From: Akkermansiaceae bacterium
GTDB taxonomy: Bacteria > Verrucomicrobiota > Verrucomicrobiia > Verrucomicrobiales > Akkermansiaceae
Length of the DNA stretch: 64,000 nucleotides
Assembly: GCA_025363295.1 (NCBI GenBank)
Contig: JANYEC010000047.1
Location: 62,001-126,000 of the forward strand
Direction: 5' to 3'
The notes under the pieces were generated by a model. The model worked only from the letters and a program-made list of their open reading frames with translations. It did no database searches and was not told the DNA's origin. The number at the start of each line of letters is the position of its first letter. Positions within the stretch are counted from its first letter, which is position 1. A program made the position numbers and the translations under genes. Below are positions 32,531-42,853 of this stretch, in pieces.

Positions 32531-34864
32531 TTATAATTTTGCATGCCGCAATCGCAGTGCATTGGTAATCACAGACACTGAGCTGAGGCTCATCGCCGCA
32601 CCCGCGATGATCGGGCTAAGCAGCATTCCGTAGTGGGGATAAAGCACGCCAGCAGCGATAGGGATGCCGAGGGCGTTGTAAAAGAAGGCGAAAACGAGAT
32701 TTTGGCGAATGTTGCTCATGGTGGCACGGCTGAGACGAATGGCTTGGGCGATCCCTCTCAGATCACCCTTCACCAGCGTGATACCAGCGCTTTGCATCGC
32801 CACATCCGTGCCAGTGCCCATGGCAATACCCACTTCGGCCTCGCTGAGTGCGGGGGCGTCGTTAATCCCGTCTCCCGCCATGGCAACGTGCTTTCCCTCG
32901 CCACGCAACTGCTTCACTTTGGCGACTTTGCCAGCAGGTTCGATTTCCGCCTCCACGGTGTCGATTCCGAGTTCCTTAGCCACGGCCGCGGCGGTGCGAT
33001 GGTTATCTCCGGTGAGCATGATGAGTTTGATGCCCAGCGCGTGAAGGTCCTTGATGGCATCAGCGGTGGTGGCCTTGATCGGATCGGCAACGGCGAGGAT
33101 GCCAGCGGGTTTGCCGCCGATGACGACGAACATCGCTGTTTTTCCGTCCACTTGAAGTTGGATTGCTGTGGCTTCAAGCGACTCCAAGTCGGTGATTTTT
33201 TCGGACCGGAGAAAATCGGGTTTTCCTACCATCACGAGACGACCCGCAACGTTCCCCATCACACCACCTGCCGTCACCGAGCGGAAATCTTTCACTTCGC
33301 CAAGGGAGAGATTTTGATCCTTCGCGCCGCGCACAATCGCAGAGGCCAGGGGGTGCTCGCTGTTTTGTTCCAACGAGGCCGCGAGTTGTAGAAAATCCCT
33401 CGGGTTAAAACCCGCGCTGGGAAGTATATCTATCAGCTTTGGCTTACCTTCCGTGAGCGTGCCCGTTTTATCCACCACCAACGTATTCACCTTCTCTAAT
33501 CGTTCGAGAGCCTCGGCATTTTTCACTAACACGCCGAGCTGCGCGCCGCGCCCGACACCTACCATGATTGACATGGGAGTCGCCAAACCCAGCGCACAAG
33601 GACAGGCGATGATGAGAACCGCCACGGCATTGACCAAGGCATACGCCAGCCGCGGCTCGGGACCGATCCACATCCAGACGACGAAGGTGAGCAGCGAAAC
33701 TGCTAGAACTGTCGGGACAAAAATGGAAGAGACTTTATCGGCGAGACCCTGAATTGGCGCACGACTGCGCTGCGCTTCCGCCACCATCCTGATGATCTGG
33801 CCTAACAGAGTATCGTTGCCCACTCGCTCGGCGCGCATGACGAAGCTTCCCGCGCCATTCACGGTGCCGCCAGTCACTTGATCACCGGGGAATTTTTCCA
33901 CAGGGAGTGGCTCGCCGTTAACCATGGATTCCTCCACGCTGGAGTGACCTTCTACGATGATGCCATCGACGGGAACCTTATCTCCGGGAACCACCCGCAA
34001 CGAATCGCCGACCCGCACTTGATCGAGCGAAACTTCCTGATCGCCGCCGGAGACGATTTTGCGTGCCGTAGGCGGCGCGAGATTGAGCAGGGCTTTGATC
34101 GCGCTACCTGTGCGGCGGCGCGCACGAAGTTCGAGCACTTGGCCTAGTAGCACCAGCACCGTGACCATGCCGGCAGCTTCAAAGTAGATCCCCACCTTGC
34201 CGCTATGATCCATCGTAGGCGGGAAAAGTTCAGGCATGAGCATTGCCACGGCGCTAAACACATACGCAGCGCCCACTCCGATGGCGATCAGCGTGAACAT
34301 GTTGAGATTCATCGACCTGATAGAACGCCAACCACGCTTAAAAAATGGCCAGCCCGCCCACCACACAACCGGCGTAGTTAGACCAAACTGGATCCAACGT
34401 GATACATCGCCTGTCAACCATGAAGCATGGCTCAGCGCCGGGATCATGTGCGCCATCGCAAGGACAAACACGGGCAAGGTCAGAGCTGCTCCTAACCAGA
34501 AACGCCGAGTCATGTCATTGAGCTCCGAATTATCTTCATGATCGTCCGCACCTACACTCGCGTTCACCGGTTCCAATGCCATACCGCATTTGTGGCAGTC
34601 GCCGGGCTTGTCGGATTCCTGGCCAGGACACATCGGGCAGAAGTATCTGGCTGTGGGTGAAGGCTTCACATTTGCGTGACCATGCGTACCACCGCAGCAA
34701 CTCATGGCTGATTTAACAGGGACAGGCTCACACAGAAACTTTGTGCGACAATGCTCGCTGCAAAAGTAGAATGTTTCGCCGTCCCGTACGGCGTGCAGCG
34801 CTGAAGCAGGATCCACCGTCATACCACAGATAGGGTCTTTTGCTTCAGTCTTGGATGCGTGCAT
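32531..34864 (-). CDS. copA: Copper-translocating P1B-type ATPase with YHS and HMBD domains
   Basis: 777 aa from ATG 34864. N-terminal metal domains come in series: a YHS/TRASH domain ([13 protein letters not shown] to [12 protein letters not shown], residues 9-43) and a heavy-metal-binding HMBD domain ([10 protein letters not shown] to [11 protein letters not shown], 74-98); the usual HMA domain is missing. Eight membrane helices follow, with the A-domain [12 protein letters not shown], the ion-binding [13 protein letters not shown], the phosphorylation [10 protein letters not shown], and the hinge [18 protein letters not shown] plus these domains indicates Cu(I) or Ag(I) export from the cytoplasm. 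The A-domain reads NGE where TGE is standard; the Glu is kept. Divergent from zwf. Confidence 0.95.
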   Translation of the reverse strand: MHASKTEAKDPICGMTVDPASALHAVRDGETFYFCSEHCRTKFLCEPVPVKSAMSCCGGTHGHANVKPSPTARYFCPMCPGQESDKPGDCHKCGMALEPVNASVGADDHEDNSELNDMTRRFWLGAALTLPVFVLAMAHMIPALSHASWLTGDVSRWIQFGLTTPVVWWAGWPFFKRGWRSIRSMNLNMFTLIAIGVGAAYVFSAVAMLMPELFPPTMDHSGKVGIYFEAAGMVTVLVLLGQVLELRARRRTGSAIKALLNLAPPTARKIVSGGDQEVSLDQVRVGDSLRVVPGDKVPVDGIIVEGHSSVEESMVNGEPLPVEKFPGDQVTGGTVNGAGSFVMRAERVGNDTLLGQIIRMVAEAQRSRAPIQGLADKVSSIFVPTVLAVSLLTFVVWMWIGPEPRLAYALVNAVAVLIIACPCALGLATPMSIMVGVGRGAQLGVLVKNAEALERLEKVNTLVVDKTGTLTEGKPKLIDILPSAGFNPRDFLQLAASLEQNSEHPLASAIVRGAKDQNLSLGEVKDFRSVTAGGVMGNVAGRLVMVGKPDFLRSEKITDLESLEATAIQLQVDGKTAMFVVIGGKPAGILAVADPIKATTADAIKDLHALGIKLIMLTGDNHRTAAAVAKELGIDTVEAEIEPAGKVAKVKQLRGEGKHVAMAGDGINDAPALSEAEVGIAMGTGTDVAMQSAGITLVKGDLRGIAQAIRLSRATMSNIRQNLVFAFFYNALGIPIAAGVLYPHYGMLLSPIIAGAAMSLSSVSVITNALRLRHAKL

Positions 34865-35134
34865 GGCAGTGAACCTACGCCGGATCAGGGCAAGCGTCGC
34901 CGCAAAATGAAAAAGTTTCGAAGGATTGTGGAGAGTCGCACCGAGAAGTGCTACTTGCTGGGCCTAACAGGGACCATACATCGATGCCCCTTCACTGTCC
35001 AATTCCTCATTCAATCCTCCGGCCAATGTGGATCCAACGCACCAAGCGCATGCCAGACATGAATCGCATTTTCTCCAGGCCACCGGATTTGGCTTTGCGT
35101 CAGGCGGTCAGTTGGTGGAAACTCCAGCAACTCC

Positions 35135-36667
35135 ATGAGCAATCCATTCCGAGAAGACCTCGTTTCCCGCTCGCCTGCCGAACCTTGTTCCATCGTGATC
35201 TTCGGTGCCACCGGGGATCTGACCCACCGCAAGCTGATCCCGGCACTTTATAATCTAGCAGTCGATGGCGAGCTGCCGACCGGAGTCAAAATCATTGGTT
35301 TCGCTAGGCGGCAGAAATCCGATATTGAGTTCCGCGAGGGGCTGGAACTATTGAACCGGCAGGTTTCTCGCTCAGGACAGGATGACAAGATATGGGGAAA
35401 TTTCATCCAGTCTGTCACCTATCACACTTCAGAGTTCGATGACGTGGCGGGCTACAAAAGCCTAGCAGAAAAGCTCGACGCGCTGGATGCCGAGCACGGC
35501 GGCAAAGGCAATCGCTTGTATTACATCGCGTCCGCACCGGAGTTCTTTGATGTGATTCTAATCCATTTGAAAAACGCTGGACTTAATGAAGCGAAGCCAG
35601 GCTGTTGGGCTCGTGTGATCGTTGAAAAACCCTTCGGCACAGATCTTGCCACGGCCAAGCACCTCAACCAAGTCGTCAACGAGACGTTTCAAGAAAACGA
35701 CACTTACCGGATCGACCATTATCTCGGTAAGGAAACCGCCCAAAACTTGATGGTGCTGCGTTTCGCGAATGCCATTTTCGAACCGCTCTGGAACAGTAAA
35801 TATATCAGCCATATCCAAATCACCTGCGCTGAAAACCTCGGCATGGAAGGCGGGCGCGGTGGATATTATGACGGAGCCGGGGCTCTGCGGGATATGGTGC
35901 AAAATCACCTACTTCAGCTTCTCAGCCTTGTGGCCATGGAGCCGCCCACCGATCTATCAGCCGATGGGGTGCGCGATGAAAAGGTGAAAGTGATTCGCTC
36001 GCTCCGCCAGTGGGACACACCGGAAAAAGTCGCCGCTAACGTCGTGCGGGGCCAATACACGGCAGGAAATATTGATGGAAATGCAGTTCCAGGCTACCGC
36101 GAGGAAGACCGGGTAGCTCCTAAATCTGACACGGAAGCGTATGTCGCCGTTAGACTCCTCATCGACACCTGGCGCTGGAGCGGCGTCCCGTTTTACATCC
36201 GTATGGGCAAGCGCCTGCCGAAGAAATCCACCGAGATTTCTGTGCATTTCAAAGACGCTCCCTGCGTGCTTTTTAACACCCCGAATGCCGGTGCCCCAGG
36301 TGGCAACGTGCTTGTCATCCGCATCCAACCGGACGAGGGAATCTCGCTACGCATGGTTTCAAAAATCCCGGGAACCAGCCTGCGCCTGGAGCCGGTGAAA
36401 ATGGATTTCCATTACGCCACCAGTTTCGGCAAAGGCAGCCCGGAAGCCTACGAGCGCCTGCTGCTCGATGCCATCGCCGGCGATGCCACGCTCTTCGCCC
36501 GCCGCGACGAAGTGGAGGAGGCATGGAAATTCATCGACCACATTGAGCACGCTTGGCACCAGTCCGATACGCCGCCGCCGATGGCGGAGTTCGTCGCCGG
36601 GTCGTGGGGGCCGCGCGAAGCAGACCAGCTCTTGCAACAGGACGGCAACCAATGGAGGAGGCTATGA
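35135..36667 (+). CDS. zwf: Glucose-6-phosphate 1-dehydrogenase
   Basis: 510 aa from ATG 35135. First enzyme of the oxidative pentose phosphate pathway, oxidising glucose-6-phosphate with NADP in the cytoplasm. Nucleotide-binding motif IVIFGATGDLTHRKLIPALY (residues 20-39), then VIVEKPFGTDL and the substrate and catalytic motif RIDHYLGKETAQNLMVLRFA. Length and both Rossmann and beta/alpha domains are complete. It is followed by opcA, which encodes its assembly factor, with a 25-codon overlapping frame between them. No Shine-Dalgarno sequence precedes the ATG. Confidence 0.97.
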   Translation: MSNPFREDLVSRSPAEPCSIVIFGATGDLTHRKLIPALYNLAVDGELPTGVKIIGFARRQKSDIEFREGLELLNRQVSRSGQDDKIWGNFIQSVTYHTSEFDDVAGYKSLAEKLDALDAEHGGKGNRLYYIASAPEFFDVILIHLKNAGLNEAKPGCWARVIVEKPFGTDLATAKHLNQVVNETFQENDTYRIDHYLGKETAQNLMVLRFANAIFEPLWNSKYISHIQITCAENLGMEGGRGGYYDGAGALRDMVQNHLLQLLSLVAMEPPTDLSADGVRDEKVKVIRSLRQWDTPEKVAANVVRGQYTAGNIDGNAVPGYREEDRVAPKSDTEAYVAVRLLIDTWRWSGVPFYIRMGKRLPKKSTEISVHFKDAPCVLFNTPNAGAPGGNVLVIRIQPDEGISLRMVSKIPGTSLRLEPVKMDFHYATSFGKGSPEAYERLLLDAIAGDATLFARRDEVEEAWKFIDHIEHAWHQSDTPPPMAEFVAGSWGPREADQLLQQDGNQWRRL

Positions 36668-36738
36668 TTCTGCAACAGGATCGGTTCAGGGAAGATTTTC
36701 CGTATCGGCCACCGCAAAGACATTTACCGTTGAAATGA
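36664..36738 (+). CDS. Tiny ORF linking zwf and opcA
   Basis: 24 codons starting in the ATGA that ends zwf and stopping in the ATGA that begins opcA. The peptide starts MILQQDRFREDFPYR and is basic and Pro-rich at the end. Double ATGA overlap suggests re-initiating ribosomes can pass from zwf through this frame to opcA. No family known; may work only as a coupling device, or be chance. Confidence 0.35.
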   Translation: MILQQDRFREDFPYRPPQRHLPLK

Positions 36739-37793
36739 GCACACTCCCCTCACCCATCCCCGACTTCTGCCCGGAGCTCGGCATTGAGATCCCGGTTTCC
36801 GATATCGACAAGGAGCTGCGCAAACTTTGGGAACAGGACGAAGCAAGCACCAATGCCTCGCTGATGAATCTCGTCGTGTTTTCGGAAAAACCCAACTCTC
36901 TAATCGAGAACTCGGGTATCATCCGCGAACTCACGCGCGAGCATGCATGCCGGGCGATTCTAGTCGAAATCGATAGTGCCGCCGAACCGCACATCCGCGC
37001 CTGGATCACTGCTCACTGCCACCTCGCGGAAGGGAAGAAGTCCGTGTGCTGCGAGCAAATCTCATTTTACCTAACGGGTCGTGTCACAGGACGCTTCCGC
37101 AATACCGTTTTCGCTCACCTCAATTCCGATCTGCCTCTTGTGTTCTGGTGGCAGGGAGAACTTTCCGACATTCTAACTGAGCGGCTTGTGAGTGTGATCG
37201 ACCGTCTTATCATTGACAGTTCATCGTGGGCAAACCCGGCGGCGTCCTTCCGCATGATCGAGGAAAATTCCCAATTCAACGATGATCTGATCATTCAGGA
37301 TCATGCTTGGACCCGGTCATTTCAATTCCGCATCGGGATTGCCAGTCTCTTCGATGATCCTACTGCAAAAACGGCGCTGCCCGGAATTCACATGGTGGAG
37401 ATCACCTATCACCCTGACCACCGAAATAGCGCTCTCCAAATTCTGGCATGGCTTGCCACCCAGGCGAAATGGAATGACTGCGAGTGTGCAGATGGCTTCG
37501 CATATCGATCAAATTCTGGCGTCGTCATTTCAACCATTCTCCGTGCCGACCCGGCCTCCGCACCGCTCTCCTCACTCGTCCTCCGTGCGGAAGCCGCCAC
37601 CGTGCAGGTGACTTATGAAATTGGCGCGTCCCACCTTCAAAAACAGGTTGAAGCCGGATCTTACAAAGCCACTTCTCTATCACCCGCCGATCCTACATCA
37701 CCCGCGGAGCTGGTAGGACTTCAGCTCGCACGCGGAGGAAAGAATTCGCTCTATCAAAAGATTCTCCCTCGCTTCCGGGCGATGTTGGACTAG
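36735..37793 (+). CDS. opcA: Glucose-6-phosphate dehydrogenase assembly protein OpcA
   Basis: 352 aa from ATG 36735 (MSTLPSPIPDFCPELGIEIP); the frame is open upstream inside zwf but has no family similarity there. OpcA proteins promote assembly and redox activation of G6PDH in cyanobacteria and actinobacteria. The DUF-type N-terminal domain includes ASLMNLVVFSE and ILVEID, the middle has LPLVFWWQGELSDILTERLV, and the C-terminal domain has WLATQAKWNDCECADGF. The gene directly follows zwf, the usual arrangement. The PHP gene starts 8 bases after its stop, suggesting one operon. Confidence 0.9.
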   Translation: MSTLPSPIPDFCPELGIEIPVSDIDKELRKLWEQDEASTNASLMNLVVFSEKPNSLIENSGIIRELTREHACRAILVEIDSAAEPHIRAWITAHCHLAEGKKSVCCEQISFYLTGRVTGRFRNTVFAHLNSDLPLVFWWQGELSDILTERLVSVIDRLIIDSSSWANPAASFRMIEENSQFNDDLIIQDHAWTRSFQFRIGIASLFDDPTAKTALPGIHMVEITYHPDHRNSALQILAWLATQAKWNDCECADGFAYRSNSGVVISTILRADPASAPLSSLVLRAEAATVQVTYEIGASHLQKQVEAGSYKATSLSPADPTSPAELVGLQLARGGKNSLYQKILPRFRAMLD

Positions 37794-37801
37794 CAGGAAA
37801 A

Positions 37802-38620
37802 ATGCCCGCACCCCTCTTATACGAATCCCACTGCCATACGACGCTGTGCAAGCATGCTCTCGGGACGACGGACGAATACGCGGAGGTCGCCTTGGCCCGG
37901 AATTTCAAAGGCATTACCTTCACCTGCCACTGCCCGCTACCCGATGGGTTTTCTTCTAACGTCCGCATGAGTCCGGATCAGCTCGATGAATACATCGCCA
38001 TGGTCGCCTCTACCCGCGACGTTTTTGCCGGGCGGCTGGACGTGAGACTGGGATTGGAAAGTGATTACTATCCGGGCGTGGAGCCTTGGTTAGAAAAACT
38101 CCATGCCAACGTTCCCCTGAGCCACGTTCTTGGCTCCATTCACTATCAGGTTTCTGACTATCGGAAGCTGTTTTACACGGGAAAGATTCATAGCTATCAG
38201 AAACTCTACTACGACCACCTCGCCCTCTCGGCGGAGAGTGGGCTGTTCGACACCTTGGCGCATCCGGACCTCATTAAAAACGAATCACCTGCAGATTGGG
38301 ATTTTAACCGCTTGCGTCCGACCATCGAACACGCGCTCGACCGCATCGCCGCCACCGGTGTGGCCATGGAACTCAACACCAGCGGCGTCCAAAAGGCTCT
38401 ACCAGAAATGAATCCCTCGCCCTCGCAACTGGCACTCATGCAAGAACGCGGCATCCCCGTGGTCATCGGGGCGGACGCACATGTCCCGCAGCGTGTGGGT
38501 GATGGCTACGCCACCGCCTTACGGCTGCTAGAAACTGCGGGCTACCATGAAGTGAGCTATTTCATCGACCGCCAGCGCCAAACCGTCCCCATCGCGGCTG
38601 CGCTTGAGTCGTTGATGTGA
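37802..38620 (+). CDS. PHP-family histidinol phosphatase-like protein
   Basis: 272 aa from ATG 37802. The PHP metal site is visible: YESHCHTTLCKHALGT (His-x-His), ITFTCHCPLPDGF, LGLESDYYPG, LGSIHYQV, LAHPDLIK, and VIGADAHVPQRVG. These are the four PHP motifs binding a trinuclear metal centre. HisK-type histidinol phosphatases have the same order and length, and hisC and hisD are encoded in the window, so histidinol-phosphate is a reasonable substrate. Other PHP phosphoesterases remain possible. Eight bases after opcA, likely the same transcript. Confidence 0.82.
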   Translation: MPAPLLYESHCHTTLCKHALGTTDEYAEVALARNFKGITFTCHCPLPDGFSSNVRMSPDQLDEYIAMVASTRDVFAGRLDVRLGLESDYYPGVEPWLEKLHANVPLSHVLGSIHYQVSDYRKLFYTGKIHSYQKLYYDHLALSAESGLFDTLAHPDLIKNESPADWDFNRLRPTIEHALDRIAATGVAMELNTSGVQKALPEMNPSPSQLALMQERGIPVVIGADAHVPQRVGDGYATALRLLETAGYHEVSYFIDRQRQTVPIAAALESLM

Positions 38621-38697
38621 TCTTGATCAGCACCACGAATAAGAGTGGTAGAACTACTTGAAGCATCTGCATTCCGAGACTATTGTTCGCTTTATTT

Positions 38698-39609
38698 ATG
38701 GCGGCACCCTCTGACATCGTTTTCACCTCATTCATCGGTGACGCACTCGCCCTTGGACCGCACTGGATCTATCAGCAGAAAGAACTCAGGCAGCGGTTCG
38801 GACATATCATGGGGTATTTGCCGCCTGCCACCGCCTATCATGCAGGGCGGAAAACGGGAGATTTCACGCATTACGGAGATCAGACTCTGATCGTTTTACG
38901 ATCCATCGCCGAGCTGGGACACTTCAATCTCACTCATTTTTCTAAAGTTTGGCGGGCGTTTTGGGAAGACCCTACAACCATTTCTTATCGGGACAGCGCG
39001 ACCAAAAAAACGCTCGCTCATTTGCAATCCGGCATGCCCTTGGAAAATGCGGCCTCTGCATCTGCTGATCTAGCAGGAGCCGCGCGGATCGCTCCCCTTT
39101 TTCTTCTCGAATGGGAGAATGACGCCCGCCTCTTTTCTGCGGCCCGTGCTCTCACTGCCTTCACCCACGGCGATTCCGCTGTGATCGAGACTGCTGAATT
39201 TTTCGCCCGCCTCGTGCTCGATGTCCAACGGGGAGCCAGCATTTCTCAAGCACTTGAAAAAACTGCTAGACTCTCCCATTGGAAAGCGATTCCCATGGAA
39301 TGGATCACCGCAGCCCAGCTCTCGAGCGGGTCACCCAGCAGCGATGCGGAAGCACTCAATGACCACGGCCTAACCTGTCACATCCCGGACGCTTTCACCG
39401 GAGTCTGCCATCTCTTACTGCGGCATCCGGAAGCACCTGCCACCGCTCTCATCGAGAACATCAATGCGGGTGGCGATTCCGCTGCGCGAGGGATGATGAT
39501 TGGTATGGTTTACGGTGCCGCCTTCCCCGTTTCCACCCTGCCCTCCGCGTGGCTCGGCGAACTCAACGCCCGCGAGGAAATCCGTGCGCTCATCGCGAAA
39601 CTCACTTGA
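38698..39609 (+). CDS. ADP-ribosylglycohydrolase-family protein, atypical metal site
   Basis: 303 aa from ATG 38698; a TTG 15 bases earlier is possible. The all-helical ARH fold begins SFIGDALALGPHWIY, and a second motif FTHYGDQTLIVLRSIAEL gives the GDQT block of the family. The C-terminal signature reads INAGGDSAARGMMIGMVYGA where active enzymes have GGDTD; one metal-binding Asp is missing. ARH enzymes remove ADP-ribose from proteins or metabolites. The altered site suggests a different metal, a different substrate or lost activity. No dinitrogenase system is nearby. Confidence 0.8.
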   Translation: MAAPSDIVFTSFIGDALALGPHWIYQQKELRQRFGHIMGYLPPATAYHAGRKTGDFTHYGDQTLIVLRSIAELGHFNLTHFSKVWRAFWEDPTTISYRDSATKKTLAHLQSGMPLENAASASADLAGAARIAPLFLLEWENDARLFSAARALTAFTHGDSAVIETAEFFARLVLDVQRGASISQALEKTARLSHWKAIPMEWITAAQLSSGSPSSDAEALNDHGLTCHIPDAFTGVCHLLLRHPEAPATALIENINAGGDSAARGMMIGMVYGAAFPVSTLPSAWLGELNAREEIRALIAKLT

Positions 39610-39840
39610 TAGAAACCTGAGATCTCCTTGTGGCCGACGGTGATTGTATGTAGCTCGCCTCAACATTCGGGTGCAAGCGAGGGGGGCTGCCATTTTGGGT
39701 AATTGACTCATTATCCTCGCTGCCGCGCTATTTCCCTTGTTGTTGCTTGACCCCGTCCCGCCAGCCCGCCAGTGTGCCGCCCCGCCGCGTGCCCCGATGG
39801 CCTGCGGCGTGCCCTAACTGAACTAACCTACCGATCTGCC

Positions 39841-40887
39841 ATGGCCGCGAAGATCTATACCACCAAGGATGCCCCGATTGCTCCTCTGAAAAAGAAAACC
39901 CTCGCCGTGATTGGCTTCGGCTCACAAGGCCACGCCCACGCGCTCAACCTCAAGGACAGTGGCCTCAAGGTCATCATCGGCCTCTACCCGAAGTCGAAGT
40001 CCCGTGAAGTCGCCAAGAAACTTGGCTTCGAGGTCATGGATACCGCAGAAGCAGTCAAGGCTGCCGACGTGATTTTCGTCGCCACCCCAGACACCGTGAT
40101 TCCTTCGGTCTATGAAAAGGACATCGCGCCTTATCTCACCAAGGATAAGACACTGCTCTTCTCACATGGTTTCGCCGTTCACTTCAAAACCATCACCCCA
40201 CCGAAAAATGTGGATGTGATCCTCGTCGCACCTAAAGGCCCTGGCCACACAGTGCGTTCACAATTCGTTGCAGGCAAAGGTGTCCCAGGCTTGATCGCCG
40301 TCCATCAGGACGTCTCCGGCAAGGCAAAACAAACCGCTCTTGCATGGGCAGGTGGCGTCGGCTGTGCCCGTGCCGGCGTTTTTGAAACGAACTTCCGCGA
40401 AGAAACCGTCACCGATCTCTTCGGCGAACAAGTCGTGCTTTGCGGCGGCGCTACTGCCCTAGTGAAAGCCGGATTCGAAGTGTTGGTCGAAGCTGGCTAT
40501 CAGCCTGAGATGGCATACTTCGAGTGCCTTCACGAACTCAAGCTCATCGTGGATCTCATGAATGAACAAGGCATCGCTGGCATGCGTTTCTCGATCTCCG
40601 AAACCGCTGAATACGGCGACGTCACAGTTGGCCCAAAAATCATCGACGCCTCCGTCAAGAAGCGCATGGTCGCCCAACTTAAGACCATCGAAAACGGTAA
40701 GTTCGCCAAGGAGTGGACCGCTGAATACGCGGGTGGAAACAAGAACTTCAACGCGATCCGCAAGGTTGAAGCGCAGCACCCGATCGAGAAGGTCGGCGAA
40801 AAGCTCCGCTCCACCATGAGCTGGATCAAGCAAAGCAAAATCAAAAAGGGAGCAAGCCAAGCAAGCTTCACTTCTTCCTCGAAGTAA
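39841..40887 (+). CDS. ilvC: Ketol-acid reductoisomerase
   Basis: 348 aa from ATG 39841 ([20 protein letters not shown]). It rearranges and reduces acetolactate with NADPH and Mg in valine and isoleucine synthesis. The Rossmann motif is [20 protein letters not shown]; the KARI domain includes [20 protein letters not shown] and the Mg ligands in [39 protein letters not shown] is also typical. Class I length, with a short tail (about 335-348) rich in Lys and Ser beyond the usual end. Terminated by a strong hairpin. No ilvB, ilvN or leu gene is near. Confidence 0.97.
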   Translation: MAAKIYTTKDAPIAPLKKKTLAVIGFGSQGHAHALNLKDSGLKVIIGLYPKSKSREVAKKLGFEVMDTAEAVKAADVIFVATPDTVIPSVYEKDIAPYLTKDKTLLFSHGFAVHFKTITPPKNVDVILVAPKGPGHTVRSQFVAGKGVPGLIAVHQDVSGKAKQTALAWAGGVGCARAGVFETNFREETVTDLFGEQVVLCGGATALVKAGFEVLVEAGYQPEMAYFECLHELKLIVDLMNEQGIAGMRFSISETAEYGDVTVGPKIIDASVKKRMVAQLKTIENGKFAKEWTAEYAGGNKNFNAIRKVEAQHPIEKVGEKLRSTMSWIKQSKIKKGASQASFTSSSK

Positions 40888-40907
40888 TCCTTCTGGAAGC
40901 AAATTCT

Positions 40908-40942
40908 AACGCCCGTCTCCTGCAAGGGAGCCGGGCGTTTTT
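40908..40942 (+). terminator. Intrinsic terminator of ilvC
   Basis: AACGCCCG and CTCC pair with GGAG and CGGGCGTT (one mismatch between), small loop, then TTTTT at 40938-40942. Confidence 0.88.
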
Positions 40943-41105
40943 GATAGAACGGACTTCACCCGATGGATTTTTGCAAGAAGGTGTGAGTGTTAGCCTGATT
41001 GCCAAAAGTCATTTCCGATTCAAGGAGGGTAAGGCATCGACGGAGCGAACAGCTTTTTTCGTTAGGGAATTGGCACAGACGGTAGATCCCCGAGGAAATA
41101 GAATT

Positions 41106-41513
41106 TCAAACGATCTCGTCACTCGTAAGGGCACCACGTTCCGCTTCACTGATGAGTTTCGGTCGCCCTTCGTGATCCACTCGGACATTGGTCATACTGC
41201 CAAACGAGGCGATTTCTCCCGCTGCATTGAGGACCTCAAAACTCCAAGTGATCGCCGAAGCACCTAACCGCGAAATGGATAGAATTACCTCGATAGAGTC
41301 TCCACCGTGCAGCGGGCGCTTGTAATCGCAAGAGACTTTCACCCGAGGCCACCCGCCTTCGGAGCGATCAAACACAAGAACGCCCTTTGATCGCAAGAAC
41401 TCATGTTCTGCTGCCTCCACGTATCGAAAAACGTTAGGGAAATGCATCCACCCGCTTGCATCGGTATCGCCGAAAGCGACGTCGCATGCGTGTCGATGCA
41501 CCGGATTTTCCAT
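41106..41513 (-). CDS. Hotdog-fold acyl-CoA thioesterase, YbgC/4HBT-like
   Basis: 135 aa from ATG 41513. The active-site stretch VAFGDTDASGWMHFPNVFRY carries the Asp of the 4HBT/YbgC family, followed by VEAAEHEFLRSKG, the typical first long helix, and the beta-sheet strands VKVSCDYKRPLHGGDSIEV. These enzymes hydrolyse short acyl-CoAs or acyl-ACPs in the cytoplasm. Its start codon lies 9 bases after the fabF stop on the same strand, so it is likely cotranscribed and linked to fatty-acid metabolism. Confidence 0.88.
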   Translation of the reverse strand: MENPVHRHACDVAFGDTDASGWMHFPNVFRYVEAAEHEFLRSKGVLVFDRSEGGWPRVKVSCDYKRPLHGGDSIEVILSISRLGASAITWSFEVLNAAGEIASFGSMTNVRVDHEGRPKLISEAERGALTSDEIV

Positions 41514-41522
41514 AAGCGGAAT

Positions 41523-42770
41523 TTACTCAAAGCGGCTCACTAACAGGGACGCATTGTGCCCGCCAAACCCGAAACTGTTACTAAGAGCGACCTTGACCGG
41601 CACCTCACGGGCGACGTTCGGGACCACATCGAGATCGCACTCGGGGTCTTGCTCTTCCACATTGATCGTGGGCGGAATCACGCCTTCTTTGATCGCCATG
41701 ACACTTGCAATTAACTCGATCCCACCTGCAGCACCGAGCATGTGACCCGTCATCGACTTGGTGGAACTCACCATGAGCCCGTTTTTAGCGTAGTCGCCGA
41801 AAGCGAGTTTGATCGCTTTCGTTTCCGCCACGTCCCCAAGACCGGTGGAGGTTGCATGCGCATTGAGATACTGCACATCCTCGGGGTTCTTTTTCCCGTG
41901 GCGGAGCGCCATTTGGATCGCATACGCCGGGCCGCTGCCATCGGGCGATGGCGCACTGAGATGATAGGCATCCGCACTCACACCATAGCCGATAAGCTCT
42001 GCATAAATTTTCGCTCCACGCTTACGGGCGTGTTCAAGTTCTTCAATCACGATGACTCCTGCGCCCTCGCCCATCACGAAACCGTCGCGGTTTTTATCAA
42101 ACGGGCGTGATGCGCCTTCGGGATCATTATTGCGCGTGCTCAGCGCCTTCATGTTTCCGAATCCACAAAGCCCCATCGGCAGAACGGCCGCTTCGGCACC
42201 ACCGCAGAGAAACGCATCCGCATCCCCAAATTTGATGATCCGCCAAGCTTCACCAATGTTGTGGTTAGATGTCGCACAAGCAGTGACGATGACCATGTTA
42301 GGTCCAAGGAGACCAAACTCCATCGAGATAATACCCGTGGCGATGTTAGATATCATCATCGGGATCGTGAAAGGTGAAACGCGTTTCGGTCCCTTGTTCA
42401 GAAATGTGGAATGCTCACGCTCTAGAGTGGATAGCCCGCCGATGCCACTGCCGACCATGACCCCAAAGCGGCGCGGGTCGATCTTGGAAACATCCACGCC
42501 GGAGTCTGCCATCGCCATTTTTGAAGCGGCCACGGCGAATTGCACATAGCGGTCCGAGCGGCGGGCGTCTTTCGGAACGCCAAAATAACCATCCGCATTG
42601 AAGTCCTTGATTTCCCCCGCGATTTTGCAATCGAAGGAGTCTGTATCAAGCTGGGTGATCCGGGAAATCCCGCTGCGACCCGACTTCAGACCGTCCCAAG
42701 TGGTGTCTAAGTCGTTGCCAAGTGGAGACAGACAACCCATGCCGGTGATTACGACGCGCCGTTCATTCAT
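41523..42770 (-). CDS. fabF: Beta-ketoacyl-ACP synthase II
   Basis: 415 aa from ATG 42770. Condensing enzyme elongating acyl-ACP with malonyl-ACP. The catalytic Cys is in IVTACATSNHNIGEAWRIIK, and the two His in NAHATSTGLGD and STKSMTGHMLGAAGG. The N-terminus VVITGMGCLSPLGNDLDTTW and the C-terminus SNSFGFGGHNASLLVSRF are standard. Length is typical of FabF. No acpP or fabG is adjacent, which is unusual, since fabF commonly follows acpP. It lies 83 bases past the map stop, with no gene recognised between them. Confidence 0.95.
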   Translation of the reverse strand: MNERRVVITGMGCLSPLGNDLDTTWDGLKSGRSGISRITQLDTDSFDCKIAGEIKDFNADGYFGVPKDARRSDRYVQFAVAASKMAMADSGVDVSKIDPRRFGVMVGSGIGGLSTLEREHSTFLNKGPKRVSPFTIPMMISNIATGIISMEFGLLGPNMVIVTACATSNHNIGEAWRIIKFGDADAFLCGGAEAAVLPMGLCGFGNMKALSTRNNDPEGASRPFDKNRDGFVMGEGAGVIVIEELEHARKRGAKIYAELIGYGVSADAYHLSAPSPDGSGPAYAIQMALRHGKKNPEDVQYLNAHATSTGLGDVAETKAIKLAFGDYAKNGLMVSSTKSMTGHMLGAAGGIELIASVMAIKEGVIPPTINVEEQDPECDLDVVPNVAREVPVKVALSNSFGFGGHNASLLVSRFE

Positions 42771-42853
42771 AATTTATTTGGAGAGTTTGGAGATTGATGA
42801 CCCGCGGCGCAAGCTTCATGATTTGCTTCATCACTTGAACGCTCGGTAGAGCT

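Noticed and set aside
32633..33391. 252-codon plus-strand frame opposite copA
   Set aside because: Antisense shadow; the minus-strand ATPase motifs are unmistakable.
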